DNA from: Streptomyces iranensis
GTDB lineage: Bacteria; Actinomycetota; Actinomycetes; Streptomycetales; Streptomycetaceae
DNA length: 64,000 bases
Assembly: GCF_017874715.1 (NCBI RefSeq)
Contig: NZ_JAGGLR010000012.1
Coordinates: 124,001 to 188,000 of the forward strand
Reading direction: 5' to 3'
In this document: one piece after another, positions 24,720-32,969 of the stretch
Position numbering within the stretch: position 1 is the stretch's first letter
How the letters are laid out: each line of letters begins with the position of its first letter
The notes under the pieces: model-generated
Told to the model about the DNA's origin: nothing
Seen by the model: the letters and a program-made list of their open reading frames with translations, nothing else
Databases searched by the model: none
Position numbers and translations under genes: made by a program

Positions 24720-26264
24720 GTGACTCCTCCATCAATGTCGCGCCGCAGGGCCCTTCGGCTGGGCGGGCTCGCACTACCCGTCATCGCCGCGCCGACAGCG
24801 CTCACCGGATGCGGAACGGCCGCGGGCGCGGGCGGCGACGGCACCCTCCGGGTGGCGCAGCCGACCGACCCCACCACACTCGACCCGCACAAACAGGGCG
24901 ACATGGCCTCCATGAACGTCCTGATCAACATCTTCGACACCCTCACCACCCGGGATGTCTCCGGCCGGCTCGCCGCCCGGCTCGCCACCTCCTGGGAGTC
25001 CCGCTCCAGGACCGTGTGGCGCTTCCGCCTCCGGAGCGGCGTGCGCTTCCACAACGGGGAGGAGTTCGACGCCGATGCCGTCAAGTTCTCCATCGAGCGG
25101 GTCCTCGACCCGAAGACGCGGTCGCCGATCGTCGAGCTGCGGTATGTGACCTCGGTCCGCGTGGTCGACCGCTACACCGTCGATGTGCACACCACACTGC
25201 ACGACCCGATCCTGCCCGCGAAGCTGTCGCTCTTCGGCGGCGTGATCGTGCCGCCGAAGTACCTCGCCGACGTCGGCGACGCCGCCTTCGCCAAGCGGCC
25301 GGTGGGCACCGGGCCGTTCGTCTTCCAGTCCTTCCGGCGCGACCGCGAACTACGGCTGCGCGCCAACCGCCGCCACTTCCACGGCTCCCCCGGAGCCGAC
25401 CGACTGGTCTTCCGCGCGCTGCCCAACCCCGCCTCCGCGCTGGCCGCGTTGCAGAGCGACGAGGTCGACCTGGTCACCGGGCTCACCCCGGACGCCGCCC
25501 GGCAGCTGTCCGGCTACGCGGGCGTGGAGCTGGAGAGCCACCGGGGCGTACGGACCGCGTACCTCAACCTCGACACCACCTCCGGGCCGCTGCGCGACCG
25601 CCGCGTGCGGCAGGCGCTCAACCACGCCATCGACGTACCGCTGCTCATCAAGGCCGTACTGGACGGCAAGGCGAGCGAGGTTCCCGCGATGCTGCCGCGC
25701 GGCGTCGTCGGTTTCGACGCGTCCGTCGAGCCCTTCCGGCGCTCCGTACGCACCGCAAGGCGGCTGCTCGCCGAGGCCGGCCACGCGCACGGCCTCACCA
25801 CCACGCTCACCGCCTCCAACGACGACGCCCAGGTGGCCGAGGCCATCTCCGGCCTGCTCGACCGCGCCGGCATCCGGGCCCGCGTCGATCTGCTCGACCC
25901 CGGCACCTTCTCCGCCCGCCTCACCTCCGACAACCGGCACGCGCTCGGCCCCATCTACCTCGCCGCCTCCACCGCCTGGACGCTCGACGGCGCGTCCATG
26001 GTGCAGTCGAACGTGCGCCATGACCGTCGGCAGAGCCGGTGGGCGTCGAAGGAGGCCGACCGGCTCATCGACGCCGAGGAGCTGTCCATGGACCCCGAAG
26101 ACCGGCAGCGCGCGTTCACCGCGCTCCAGCGCCTGATCAAACGCGAGGCCCCGTTCGTACCGCTCTACCAGCAGGACATCATCCTGGCCCGGACCACCCG
26201 GGTGCGCTGGACACCGGTCGTCAACGGCTCGCTGGCCATGGAGAGCGCGGAGGTGAGGGCATGA
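24720..26264 (+). CDS. Peptide-type ABC transporter substrate-binding lipoprotein
   Basis: A 514-residue family-5 solute-binding protein (DppA/OppA type). The N-terminus has a twin-arginine-like run (SRRRALRLGG), a hydrophobic stretch and a lipobox LTGC, so the mature protein is a cell-surface lipoprotein. Family landmarks are TDPTTLDPHKQ, the RLATSWE block, FHNGEEFDADAVKFSIER and RVRQALNHAIDV. It captures a peptide, opine or similar ligand for the permeases that follow. GTG 24720 has GGAGGG 7 bases upstream. It overlaps the first permease by ATGA. Confidence 0.9.
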   Translation: MTPPSMSRRRALRLGGLALPVIAAPTALTGCGTAAGAGGDGTLRVAQPTDPTTLDPHKQGDMASMNVLINIFDTLTTRDVSGRLAARLATSWESRSRTVWRFRLRSGVRFHNGEEFDADAVKFSIERVLDPKTRSPIVELRYVTSVRVVDRYTVDVHTTLHDPILPAKLSLFGGVIVPPKYLADVGDAAFAKRPVGTGPFVFQSFRRDRELRLRANRRHFHGSPGADRLVFRALPNPASALAALQSDEVDLVTGLTPDAARQLSGYAGVELESHRGVRTAYLNLDTTSGPLRDRRVRQALNHAIDVPLLIKAVLDGKASEVPAMLPRGVVGFDASVEPFRRSVRTARRLLAEAGHAHGLTTTLTASNDDAQVAEAISGLLDRAGIRARVDLLDPGTFSARLTSDNRHALGPIYLAASTAWTLDGASMVQSNVRHDRRQSRWASKEADRLIDAEELSMDPEDRQRAFTALQRLIKREAPFVPLYQQDIILARTTRVRWTPVVNGSLAMESAEVRA

Positions 26265-27235
26265 CGGCCGCCTCCGTCCAGCCGCCGGTCACCGTCGGCA
26301 AGCCGAAGTCCGGACTCCTCCGCCATGTCCTGGTCCGCCTGGCCACCGCCGTCGGCGTGCTCTTCGCCGCCGCCACCCTGGCCTTTCTCCTGGTACGGCT
26401 CTCCGGCGACCCGGTAAAGCAGCTGCTGCCCCCCGACGCCACCGCCGCCCAGGAGGCCACGCTCCGCTCCCAACTCGGCCTGGACCAGCCCCTGATCGCC
26501 CAGTACGGCGACTTCCTGTGGGGGCTGCTCCGGTTCGACCTCGGCGACTCGCTCGTCTACCACGAGCCGGTCGGCCAGGTCATCGCCGACCGCGTCCCGG
26601 CCACCCTCGAACTCGCCGCCGGCGCCCTGGTGCTCAGCCTCGTCATCGCCATACCGGCCGGGATCTACGCCGCGACGCGCCGTGGCCGGGCCGGCGACAC
26701 GGGCGTGATGACGGCGGTGCTGCTCGGCCAGTCCACCCCTCCGTTCTGGGTCGGCATCCTGCTGGTCCTGCTCTTCTCGGTGCGGCTCAAGGTGCTTCCG
26801 GCCTCCGGCTACGGCACCTTCGCGCATCTGGTGCTGCCGGCCGTCACGCTGTCCGTCTACTCCATCGCGGTCATCGCCCGGCTGCTGCGCTCCTCGCTCA
26901 TCGACGTCCTCGGCTCGGACCACATCCGCACCGCGAAGGCCAAGGGACTCGGCCCGGCGAAGGTGGTGCTCGCACACGGGCTGCGCAACGCGTCGCTGCC
27001 GACCGTCACCGTCATCGGCCTGGAGTTCGGCGGGCTGCTCGGCGGCGCGATCCTCACCGAACAGGTCTTCTCCTGGCCGGGCATCGGACGGCTGACCGTG
27101 GAGGCCATCTCGCACCGGGACTTCCCGCTGGTGCAGGCGGCCGTCCTGTTCTTCGCCGCCGCCTTCGTGATCGTCAACCTGCTCGTCGACCTCTCCTACA
27201 GCCTCCTCGACCCGAGAGTGCGGGCCCAATCATGA
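26261..27235 (+). CDS. ABC transporter permease, DppB type
   Basis: A 324-residue inner-membrane permease of the dipeptide/oligopeptide/nickel family, with about six helices. It has the long first periplasmic loop typical of DppB and the cytoplasmic EAA-type loop in RTAKAKGLGPAKVVLAHGLRNASLP near residue 230. It forms a heterodimer with the next gene product. Both ends overlap their neighbours by ATGA, so stoichiometric co-translation is likely. Confidence 0.9.
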   Translation: MTAASVQPPVTVGKPKSGLLRHVLVRLATAVGVLFAAATLAFLLVRLSGDPVKQLLPPDATAAQEATLRSQLGLDQPLIAQYGDFLWGLLRFDLGDSLVYHEPVGQVIADRVPATLELAAGALVLSLVIAIPAGIYAATRRGRAGDTGVMTAVLLGQSTPPFWVGILLVLLFSVRLKVLPASGYGTFAHLVLPAVTLSVYSIAVIARLLRSSLIDVLGSDHIRTAKAKGLGPAKVVLAHGLRNASLPTVTVIGLEFGGLLGGAILTEQVFSWPGIGRLTVEAISHRDFPLVQAAVLFFAAAFVIVNLLVDLSYSLLDPRVRAQS

Positions 27236-28068
27236 CCGTCGTACGCAACCGGCTCGCCCTGGCGGCCCTCGGCGTCCTCGCGCTGCTCGTGATCGCCGCC
27301 GTCTTCTCGCCACTGCTCGCCCCGGACGACCCGGCCAAGCAGCAACTCCTCGCCCGGCTCACGCCCCCGGCCTGGGAGGGCGGCGGCAGCCTCGCACACC
27401 CGCTGGGCACCGACCAGCTCGGCCGCGATGTGCTGTCCCGCGTCGTCTACGGCTCCCGGGTCTCGCTCCTCGTCGGCATCGGGGCGGCGCTGCTCGCGGG
27501 TGTGGTGGGGGCGGTGTGCGGGCTGTTCGCCGGCTTCCGCGGCGGATGGCCGGACCGGATACTGATGCGCTTCGCCGACATCCAGCTCGCCTTCCCCTCA
27601 CTGCTGCTGGCGCTCGCCATCGTCGGCTTCCTCGGCTCCGGGCTGTGGAACGTCGTCCTGGTGCTCGGCTTCACCGGCTGGGTGGCGTACGCCCGCGTGG
27701 TCCGCTCCGAGGTGTTGTCGCTGCGCACCCGGGACTATGTGACCCAGGCTCGGGCGACCGGCGTCACGGACCTCACCATCATGCGCCGGCATCTGCTCCC
27801 CAACGTCCTGCCGCACCTGGCCACCATCGCCACGCTGCACATCGCGGCGGCCATCGTCGCCGAGGCCTCGCTCAGCTACCTCGGCCTCGGTGTGCCCAAG
27901 GAGACCGTCACCTGGGGCTCGATGCTCGCCGACGGCCAGCTCTATCTCGGTACCTCGTGGTGGGTCGCGGTCTTCCCCGGGCTGGCGCTGATGCTCACGT
28001 CCCTGGCCATCAACATCACCGGCGACGCGCTGCGCGACGTCGCGGACCCGAAGGCGTACCGCCGATGA
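27232..28068 (+). CDS. ABC transporter permease, DppC type
   Basis: A 278-residue permease with about six helices. The periplasmic segment HPLGTDQLGRDVLSRV near residue 60 is diagnostic of DppC/OppC proteins, and the EAA loop is TQARATGVTDLTIMRRHLLPNVLP near residue 175. It pairs with the DppB-type permease. ATGA overlaps occur at both ends. Confidence 0.9.
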   Translation: MTVVRNRLALAALGVLALLVIAAVFSPLLAPDDPAKQQLLARLTPPAWEGGGSLAHPLGTDQLGRDVLSRVVYGSRVSLLVGIGAALLAGVVGAVCGLFAGFRGGWPDRILMRFADIQLAFPSLLLALAIVGFLGSGLWNVVLVLGFTGWVAYARVVRSEVLSLRTRDYVTQARATGVTDLTIMRRHLLPNVLPHLATIATLHIAAAIVAEASLSYLGLGVPKETVTWGSMLADGQLYLGTSWWVAVFPGLALMLTSLAINITGDALRDVADPKAYRR

Positions 28069-28874
28069 CCACACAAGCCCCCGTGCTCGAAATCCGCGAT
28101 CTGCACGTCGACTTCCGCCTCGCCGGCGGCCCCGTGCACGCCGTGCGCGGCGTGAGCCTGACCGCACACGCCGGAGAGACCCTGGCCGTCGTCGGCGAAT
28201 CCGGCAGCGGCAAGTCGGCCACCATGCTCGCCGCGCTGCGGCTCAACCCCGAACCGCCGTGCGCCTACCCGGGCGGCGAGGTCCTCCTCGACGGCCGCGA
28301 CCTGCTCGCGCTGCCGGAGAAGCGGTTGCGCGAGGTGCGCGGCAACGACGTCGCGATGGTCTTCCAGGACCCGATGACCAGCCTCGACCCGCTGCAGCGG
28401 GTCGGCAACCAGGTGGCCGAGGTGCTGCGCACGCACCGCGGGGCCTCGCGCGCCGGGGCCCGGCAGGAGGCGGTACGGGCGCTGGACGAGGTCGGGATCC
28501 CGGATCCGGAACTGCGGGCACGGCAGTACCCGCACGAGCTGTCCGGCGGGCTGCGTCAGCGCGTGATGATCGCGACGGCGTTGGTCGGCCGGCCGCGGGT
28601 GCTGATCGCCGACGAGCCGACCACCGCCCTGGACGTCACCGTGCAGCGGCAGATCCTGGACCTCCTCGCCGAGCTGCGCGCCCGGCACGGTATGGCGGTG
28701 GTGCTGGTCACCCACGACCTCGGGGTGGTCGCGGAGACCGCCGACCGGGTCGTGGTGATGAACGCCGGCCGGGTCGTGGAGCACGGCACCGTCGCCGAGG
28801 TCTTCGAGACGCCCCGGCAGCAGTACACCCGCGACCTGCTGGCCGCCACCCCGCGACTGGAGCCGACATCATGA
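28065..28874 (+). CDS. ABC transporter ATP-binding protein, DppD/OppD type
   Basis: A 269-residue ATPase. Walker A GESGSGKS is near residue 44, the Q-loop in VFQDPMTSLDP near residue 100, the signature LSGGLRQR near residue 160, Walker B VLIADEPTTALD near residue 180 and the switch His in VTHDLG. It lacks the long C-terminal Cys-rich segment (Fe-S type) seen in many full-length DppD proteins and is shorter than the usual 320-350 residues. It overlaps both neighbours by ATGA. Confidence 0.9.
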   Translation: MTTQAPVLEIRDLHVDFRLAGGPVHAVRGVSLTAHAGETLAVVGESGSGKSATMLAALRLNPEPPCAYPGGEVLLDGRDLLALPEKRLREVRGNDVAMVFQDPMTSLDPLQRVGNQVAEVLRTHRGASRAGARQEAVRALDEVGIPDPELRARQYPHELSGGLRQRVMIATALVGRPRVLIADEPTTALDVTVQRQILDLLAELRARHGMAVVLVTHDLGVVAETADRVVVMNAGRVVEHGTVAEVFETPRQQYTRDLLAATPRLEPTS

Positions 28875-29755
28875 CGACCGCCGACACGTCCCGGAGGACG
28901 ACCACGAGGACGACGCTGCTCGAACTGGACGGCCTGGCCAGGGAGTTCACCGGACCCGGCACCACCCGCACCATCGCCGTCGACGACGTCACGCTCACCG
29001 TCGAGGACGGCGAGACCCTCGCCCTCGTCGGCGAGTCCGGCTCCGGGAAGACGACCCTGACCCGGCTGCTGCTGGGGCTGCTGGACCCCACCGCCGGGAC
29101 CGTCCGCTTCGAGGGCCACGACCTCGCCCGGCTGTCGCCGGCCGAGATGCGTGCGCTGCGGGCCGGGATGCAGGTCGTCCTCCAGGACCCGTACTCGAGC
29201 ATGAATCCGCGCATGAAAGTCACCGATATCGTGGCCGAGCCGCTGGTCACCCATGACGTCACCTACCGCGGACGGCGCGCCAGGGCGCGGCTGCGGGAGC
29301 GGGTCGGCGAGCTGCTGGAGTCGGTCGGGCTGCCGGCGCGGCTGCAGGACCGGTACCCGCACGAGTTCTCCGGCGGGCAGCGGCAGCGCGTCTCCATCGC
29401 CCGTGCGCTGGCGTCCTCACCGCGGCTCGTGGTGCTCGACGAGCCGACCAGCGCCCTCGACGTCTCCGTCCAGTCCCAGGTCCTCGACCTGCTGGTCGAG
29501 CTGCAGCGACAGCACGGCCTCACCTACGTGTTCGTCTCGCACAACCTCGCCGTGGTCCGGCAGATCGCCGACCGGGTGGCGGTGCTGCGGCGCGGCAGAG
29601 TGGTCGAGTGCGGGGAGACCGCCACCGTGCTGGGCGCGCCCCGGCACCCGTACACCCGCGAGCTGCTGGCCGCCGTGCCACGCCCCGACGCGTACCGGAC
29701 CAGGACCAGGACCGGGACCGGGACCGGGACCGGCGGCGGGACTACCGGTGTGTGA
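28871..29755 (+). CDS. ABC transporter ATP-binding protein, DppF/OppF type
   Basis: A 294-residue ATPase: Walker A GESGSGKT near residue 55, Q-loop VLQDPYSSMNPRM, signature FSGGQRQR near residue 160, Walker B VVLDEPTSALD and switch His in VSHNLAV. The last 20 residues (Thr/Arg then Thr/Gly alternation) are encoded by a run of GACCGG-type hexamers at about 29697-29732, a likely length-variable tail with no structural role. It completes the importer SBP-B-C-D-F and overlaps the convergent ROK gene by 14 bases. Confidence 0.9.
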   Translation: MTTADTSRRTTTRTTLLELDGLAREFTGPGTTRTIAVDDVTLTVEDGETLALVGESGSGKTTLTRLLLGLLDPTAGTVRFEGHDLARLSPAEMRALRAGMQVVLQDPYSSMNPRMKVTDIVAEPLVTHDVTYRGRRARARLRERVGELLESVGLPARLQDRYPHEFSGGQRQRVSIARALASSPRLVVLDEPTSALDVSVQSQVLDLLVELQRQHGLTYVFVSHNLAVVRQIADRVAVLRRGRVVECGETATVLGAPRHPYTRELLAAVPRPDAYRTRTRTGTGTGTGGGTTGV

Positions 29756-30707
29756 GGACCAGCCCCGCGCCCCCGAGCAGCGCCACGTCGTCCGGCCGGC
29801 CCGCCTCGCCCAGCACCACCCGCGGCGGGGCGGCCGTCGACCAGCCGCTGTCCCGCCGCAGCCGCTCCTCGACCCGGGCCCGGAATCCCTCTCCGCCCTC
29901 GACGGCCTCGCCGTGCAGCACGAACAGACCGGGGGCGAAGAGCTGCTGGATGTTGACCAGGCCGAGCGCGAGGTTGTCGGCGTACTCCTCGACCATGGGC
30001 CGACCACCGTCCCCGCGTCGTACCAGCGCCTCGAGCGTCATTCCGGTGCCCAGTCCCTCCGTCTGCGCCCGCCGCCGCAGCCAGCGCGTCGTGGCCACGG
30101 TCTTCCAGCAGCCGCGCGCCCCGCAGGTGCACGGCTCGCCACCGGCCAGCACCGTCATATGGGCGCCGCTGCGGCCACCGTGCGGGGCCAGCAGCTCGCC
30201 GCCGAAGAACACCCCGACGCCCAGCACCTCGCCGGTGGACACCGAGGCGAAGGACCGAAGGCCCCGGCCCACGCCGAACCACCGGTCGCCCAGCACCTGG
30301 AGCCGGGCCCGGTGCTCGACGTACACCGGCACCCCGAGCGCCCGCCGCAGCACCTCAGCGACCGGGTAGCCGCGCAGCGCCGGCACGTCGTTGACCTCGA
30401 TGAACGTGCCCCGCTCCGGGTCCACGAGACCGGCCGCGGCCACCCCTACCCCGGTCAGCTCACGCCCGTCGAAGCACTCCAGTGCGGCTTGCCGCACCGC
30501 CGCGTCCACTCCGGCCGCCTCCCGCGCCGCCGGGTCGAAGCCGGCCACGGTGCGCCGCAGCAGCTTTCCCGAGTGGTCGACCAGCGCCGCGCGCACCTGT
30601 CCGGGCAGCACCTCCACCGCGCCCAGCAGCGGACGTGCGGGGGCGACCGGGGGATCGGGCACCAGGCGGAGCCGGGGGCGTCCGCCGTCGGGGGCGAGTG
30701 CGGCCAT
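29742..30707 (-). CDS. ROK-family protein (sugar kinase or regulator-like)
   Basis: A 321-residue ROK protein. The zinc-binding motif CTCGARGCWK near residue 190 is diagnostic. The segment GVGVAAAGLVDPERG corresponds to the acidic catalytic region but shows no clean GIGxPG-D match, and the phosphate-loop area is degenerate. It has no N-terminal HTH, so it is not a NagC-type repressor. Kinase activity is therefore uncertain; a sensor role is possible. ATG 30707 is used; an alternative ATG at 30728 would meet the divergent gene head-on, and neither has a strong ribosome-binding site. Confidence 0.7.
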   Translation of the reverse strand: MAALAPDGGRPRLRLVPDPPVAPARPLLGAVEVLPGQVRAALVDHSGKLLRRTVAGFDPAAREAAGVDAAVRQAALECFDGRELTGVGVAAAGLVDPERGTFIEVNDVPALRGYPVAEVLRRALGVPVYVEHRARLQVLGDRWFGVGRGLRSFASVSTGEVLGVGVFFGGELLAPHGGRSGAHMTVLAGGEPCTCGARGCWKTVATTRWLRRRAQTEGLGTGMTLEALVRRGDGGRPMVEEYADNLALGLVNIQQLFAPGLFVLHGEAVEGGEGFRARVEERLRRDSGWSTAAPPRVVLGEAGRPDDVALLGGAGLVLTHR

Positions 30708-30750
30708 GCGCAGACTCTGCCACGCCATGAACCCAGGAGGTAGTACCACA

Positions 30751-31488
30751 TTGCTCCGGCTGACCGAACTCACCTGGTACGAGGCCCGGACCGCGGGCGC
30801 GGACGCCATCGCCCTGCTGCCCATCGGCTCGCAGGAACAGCACGCCGCCCACCTGCCGATGGGCACCGACACGCTGCTGGTCACGGCGGTGGTGGACCGG
30901 GCGGCCGAGCTGCTGGCGGACGCCGGGCCGCCGGTCGTACGCCTCCCCGTCCTGCCGTACGGGCACAGCCCGCACCACCTCTTCGCGGCCGCGGTGTCAC
31001 TGTCGGCGGGCACCCTGGCGGCGGTCCTCGCCGACATTCTGCGGTCCCTCACCGAGAGCGGCTTCCACCGCGTCATGATCGTCAACGGCCACGGTGGCAA
31101 TGACGAGATCATGCGCCTGGCGGTCAAGGAACACGCACTGCGTACCGAGGGCGCGTTCGCGGCCTGCTCCTACTGGAGCCTCGGCGAGGCCCCGGAGAAC
31201 CCCGGGCACGCCGGCCGCTACGAGACCTCCCTCATGCTCGCCGCCCACCCGGACCTGGTCCGTACACCCATCGAGCCACACCGTCCCGACGGCGCCCCGC
31301 CGCTCTTCAACGCCCCGCCGCACCCCGGCCTCACCGCCGAGCGGCACGGCGAGTGGGCACGGGTGGGCGGGATGACCGACGACCCGTCCACCGCTCGCCC
31401 CGACCCGGGCGAGCTGTCCACCCGCGCCACCGAACTGGCCCAAGCGATCCGGGCCTTCGCCGAAGCAACCGCCCCCGGTGCCATCTAG
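30751..31488 (+). CDS. Creatininase-family metal hydrolase
   Basis: A 245-residue creatininase/MftE-type amidohydrolase. The metal-binding signature is IGSQEQHAAHLPMGTD near residues 28-43, followed by LPYGHSPHH and IVNGHGGNDE near residue 115. Family members open cyclic amides (creatinine), cleave peptides (MftE) or hydrolyse inososes. I choose TTG 30751 because AGGAGG lies 10 bases upstream; an in-frame ATG at 30727 has no ribosome-binding site. The stop is 12 bases before the enolase-superfamily gene, so the two form an operon. Confidence 0.8.
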   Translation: MLRLTELTWYEARTAGADAIALLPIGSQEQHAAHLPMGTDTLLVTAVVDRAAELLADAGPPVVRLPVLPYGHSPHHLFAAAVSLSAGTLAAVLADILRSLTESGFHRVMIVNGHGGNDEIMRLAVKEHALRTEGAFAACSYWSLGEAPENPGHAGRYETSLMLAAHPDLVRTPIEPHRPDGAPPLFNAPPHPGLTAERHGEWARVGGMTDDPSTARPDPGELSTRATELAQAIRAFAEATAPGAI

Positions 31489-31500
31489 GAGGCCTCGTAC

Positions 31501-32610
31501 ATGAAGGTCACACACATCGACGTCTGGGTCGTGAACCTCCCCCTCACCTCCCCGTTCACCAGCTCTTTCGAGACCAAGACCGGCGAGACCCGCACCGTGG
31601 TCCGGATCCGGACCGACGAGGGGGTGGACGGCTGGGGCGAGACGATGTGGGGGCAGCCGGTGGCCGCGCTCGTCCGCAAACTCGCGCCCGACCTCATCGG
31701 CACCAGCCCGTTCGCCCTGGAGTCCTTCCACCGCAAGCAGCACATGGTGCCGTTCTTCCACGGCTACCTCGGCTACGCCGCCATCGCCGCCCTGGACGTC
31801 GCCTGCTGGGACGCCATGGGCAAGGCCACCGGCCACTCGCTCACCGACCTGCTCGGCGGGGCGGTACGCGACACCGTCCCGCTCACCGCACTGGTCACCC
31901 GCTCCGACGGCCCCACCCCGGAAGCCCTGGCCGAGCACGCCACCCGGGTGGTGGCCGAGGGCGGTTTCCCGGCGGTCAAGCTCAAGGGCACCGGCGACGT
32001 GGACGGCGATGTCGCCAACCTCCGCGCACTCCGTGCCGCGCTGCCGGACACCGAGCTGCGCGTCGACCCCAACGCCGCCTGGTCGGTGCCGGATTCGGTA
32101 CGTGCCGGGATCAAGCTGGAGGAGCTGGACCTGGAGTACCTGGAGGACCCGTGCCCCGGCATCGAGGGCATGAGCCAGGTGCGGGCCAAGGTACGCATCC
32201 CGCTGTGCACGAACATGTGTGTCGTACGCTTCGAGGACTTCGCTCCGGCGGTGCGGCTCGGCGCGGTGGACGTCGTCCACGGCGACGTCTACAAGTGGGG
32301 CGGCATCGCACCGACCAAGGCCCTCGCCGCCCACTGCGAGACCTTCGGCCTCGGTATGAACCTGCACAGCGGCGGCGAACTCGGCATCGCCACCGCCGCC
32401 CACCTCGCCGTGGTCGCCAGCACTCCGTTGCTCAGCCGCGCCATCGACAGCATGTACTACCTGCACGCCGATGACATCGCCGACCCGATCCCGCTCATCG
32501 ACGGCCGCCTCGCCGTCCCGCGGGGTCCGGGCCTGGGCGTGCGCGTCGACGAGGAGAAGCTGCGGCACTACTCGGCGGTGAACGAGCGGGAGGGCGATCT
32601 CACGGGATGA
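31501..32610 (+). CDS. Enolase-superfamily enzyme (MR/MLE branch, glucarate-dehydratase-like)
   Basis: A 369-residue two-domain protein. The capping domain is residues 1-120; in the barrel the KxK motif is VKLKG near residue 160, followed by metal ligands in RVDPNAAW, LEDPCPG and the later VHGDVYKWGG, and a terminal-strand LHSGGELGI. These features place it in the mandelate-racemase subgroup near glucarate/galactarate-type dehydratases, but dipeptide epimerases share the KxK framework. Next to a dipeptide importer and a creatininase-family hydrolase, either a peptide epimerase or an acid-sugar dehydratase is possible. Confidence 0.82.
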   Translation: MKVTHIDVWVVNLPLTSPFTSSFETKTGETRTVVRIRTDEGVDGWGETMWGQPVAALVRKLAPDLIGTSPFALESFHRKQHMVPFFHGYLGYAAIAALDVACWDAMGKATGHSLTDLLGGAVRDTVPLTALVTRSDGPTPEALAEHATRVVAEGGFPAVKLKGTGDVDGDVANLRALRAALPDTELRVDPNAAWSVPDSVRAGIKLEELDLEYLEDPCPGIEGMSQVRAKVRIPLCTNMCVVRFEDFAPAVRLGAVDVVHGDVYKWGGIAPTKALAAHCETFGLGMNLHSGGELGIATAAHLAVVASTPLLSRAIDSMYYLHADDIADPIPLIDGRLAVPRGPGLGVRVDEEKLRHYSAVNEREGDLTG

Positions 32611-32617
32611 CGCCTCC

Positions 32618-32633
32618 GCCTGCCACGGCAGGC
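32618..32633 (+). terminator. Hairpin terminator after the enolase-superfamily gene
   Basis: GCCTGC, CACG, GCAGGC form a perfect 6-base stem with a 4-base loop starting 8 bases after the stop codon. It separates the ABC/creatininase/enolase region from the leader-peptide promoter. It has no T-tract, as is usual for streptomycete terminators. Confidence 0.45.
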
Positions 32634-32676
32634 TCTGAGCCGCGTCGACAGCGCTCGGAAACATCCCGCGCGATGA

Positions 32677-32724
32677 GACACCAATAGGTGTCCATTGACA
32701 GCCGGTGACGCCTGCCCGCAGGAT
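32677..32724 (+). promoter_or_regulatory. Promoter and operator of a leaderless leader-peptide transcript
   Basis: A perfect dyad GACACC-AATA-GGTGTC (32677-32692) abuts a consensus -35 TTGACA (32695-32700). After an 18-base spacer, CAGGAT (32719-32724) fits a streptomycete -10. The expected start point falls on or beside the A of ATG 32731, so the first ORF would be translated without a leader. The dyad next to the -35 is a likely repressor or activator site; the protein is unknown. Confidence 0.65.
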
Positions 32725-32730
32725 TGCGGC

Positions 32731-32805
32731 ATGCTCACGACGCACCCCGGTGTGGTGTGCCGCTACGTGGATCTGCGGCGCACCTCCAGCGCGCTCTGTC
32801 GCTGA
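32731..32805 (+). CDS. Regulatory leader peptide, 24 residues, Cys-terminal SALCR type
   Basis: ATG 32731 opens a 24-codon ORF ending in TGA 32803-32805. It has Cys10, then Tyr-Val-Asp-Leu (12-15) followed by two Arg, and ends Ser-Ser-Ala-Leu-Cys-Arg. From memory, short actinobacterial leader peptides with the pattern (H/Y)VDLxR...SALCR lie upstream of sulfur-acquisition and flavin-monooxygenase genes and are thought to act as cysteine-sensing attenuators. Here the next gene, 164 bases downstream, is an NtaA/DszA-type monooxygenase, which fits. There is no ribosome-binding site; the ORF appears leaderless. The remaining region up to 32969 is G+C-rich and could fold, but I see no single clear terminator. 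Confidence 0.7.
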   Translation: MLTTHPGVVCRYVDLRRTSSALCR

Positions 32806-32969
32806 CCAGCCGCCGCCCACGGCCCACCGGCCCCGGTCCGCTCCGCCGGAACCGGCCGTCCGCCGTACCGCCGCGCCGGCGCGGGGCATCCTCCCGCTCC
32901 CCCACCTGCTGGGCTCCGCCCCACTCCGCGCGCTGCCGCACGCCCGAACCGACCGCAGGGAGAACCCCC

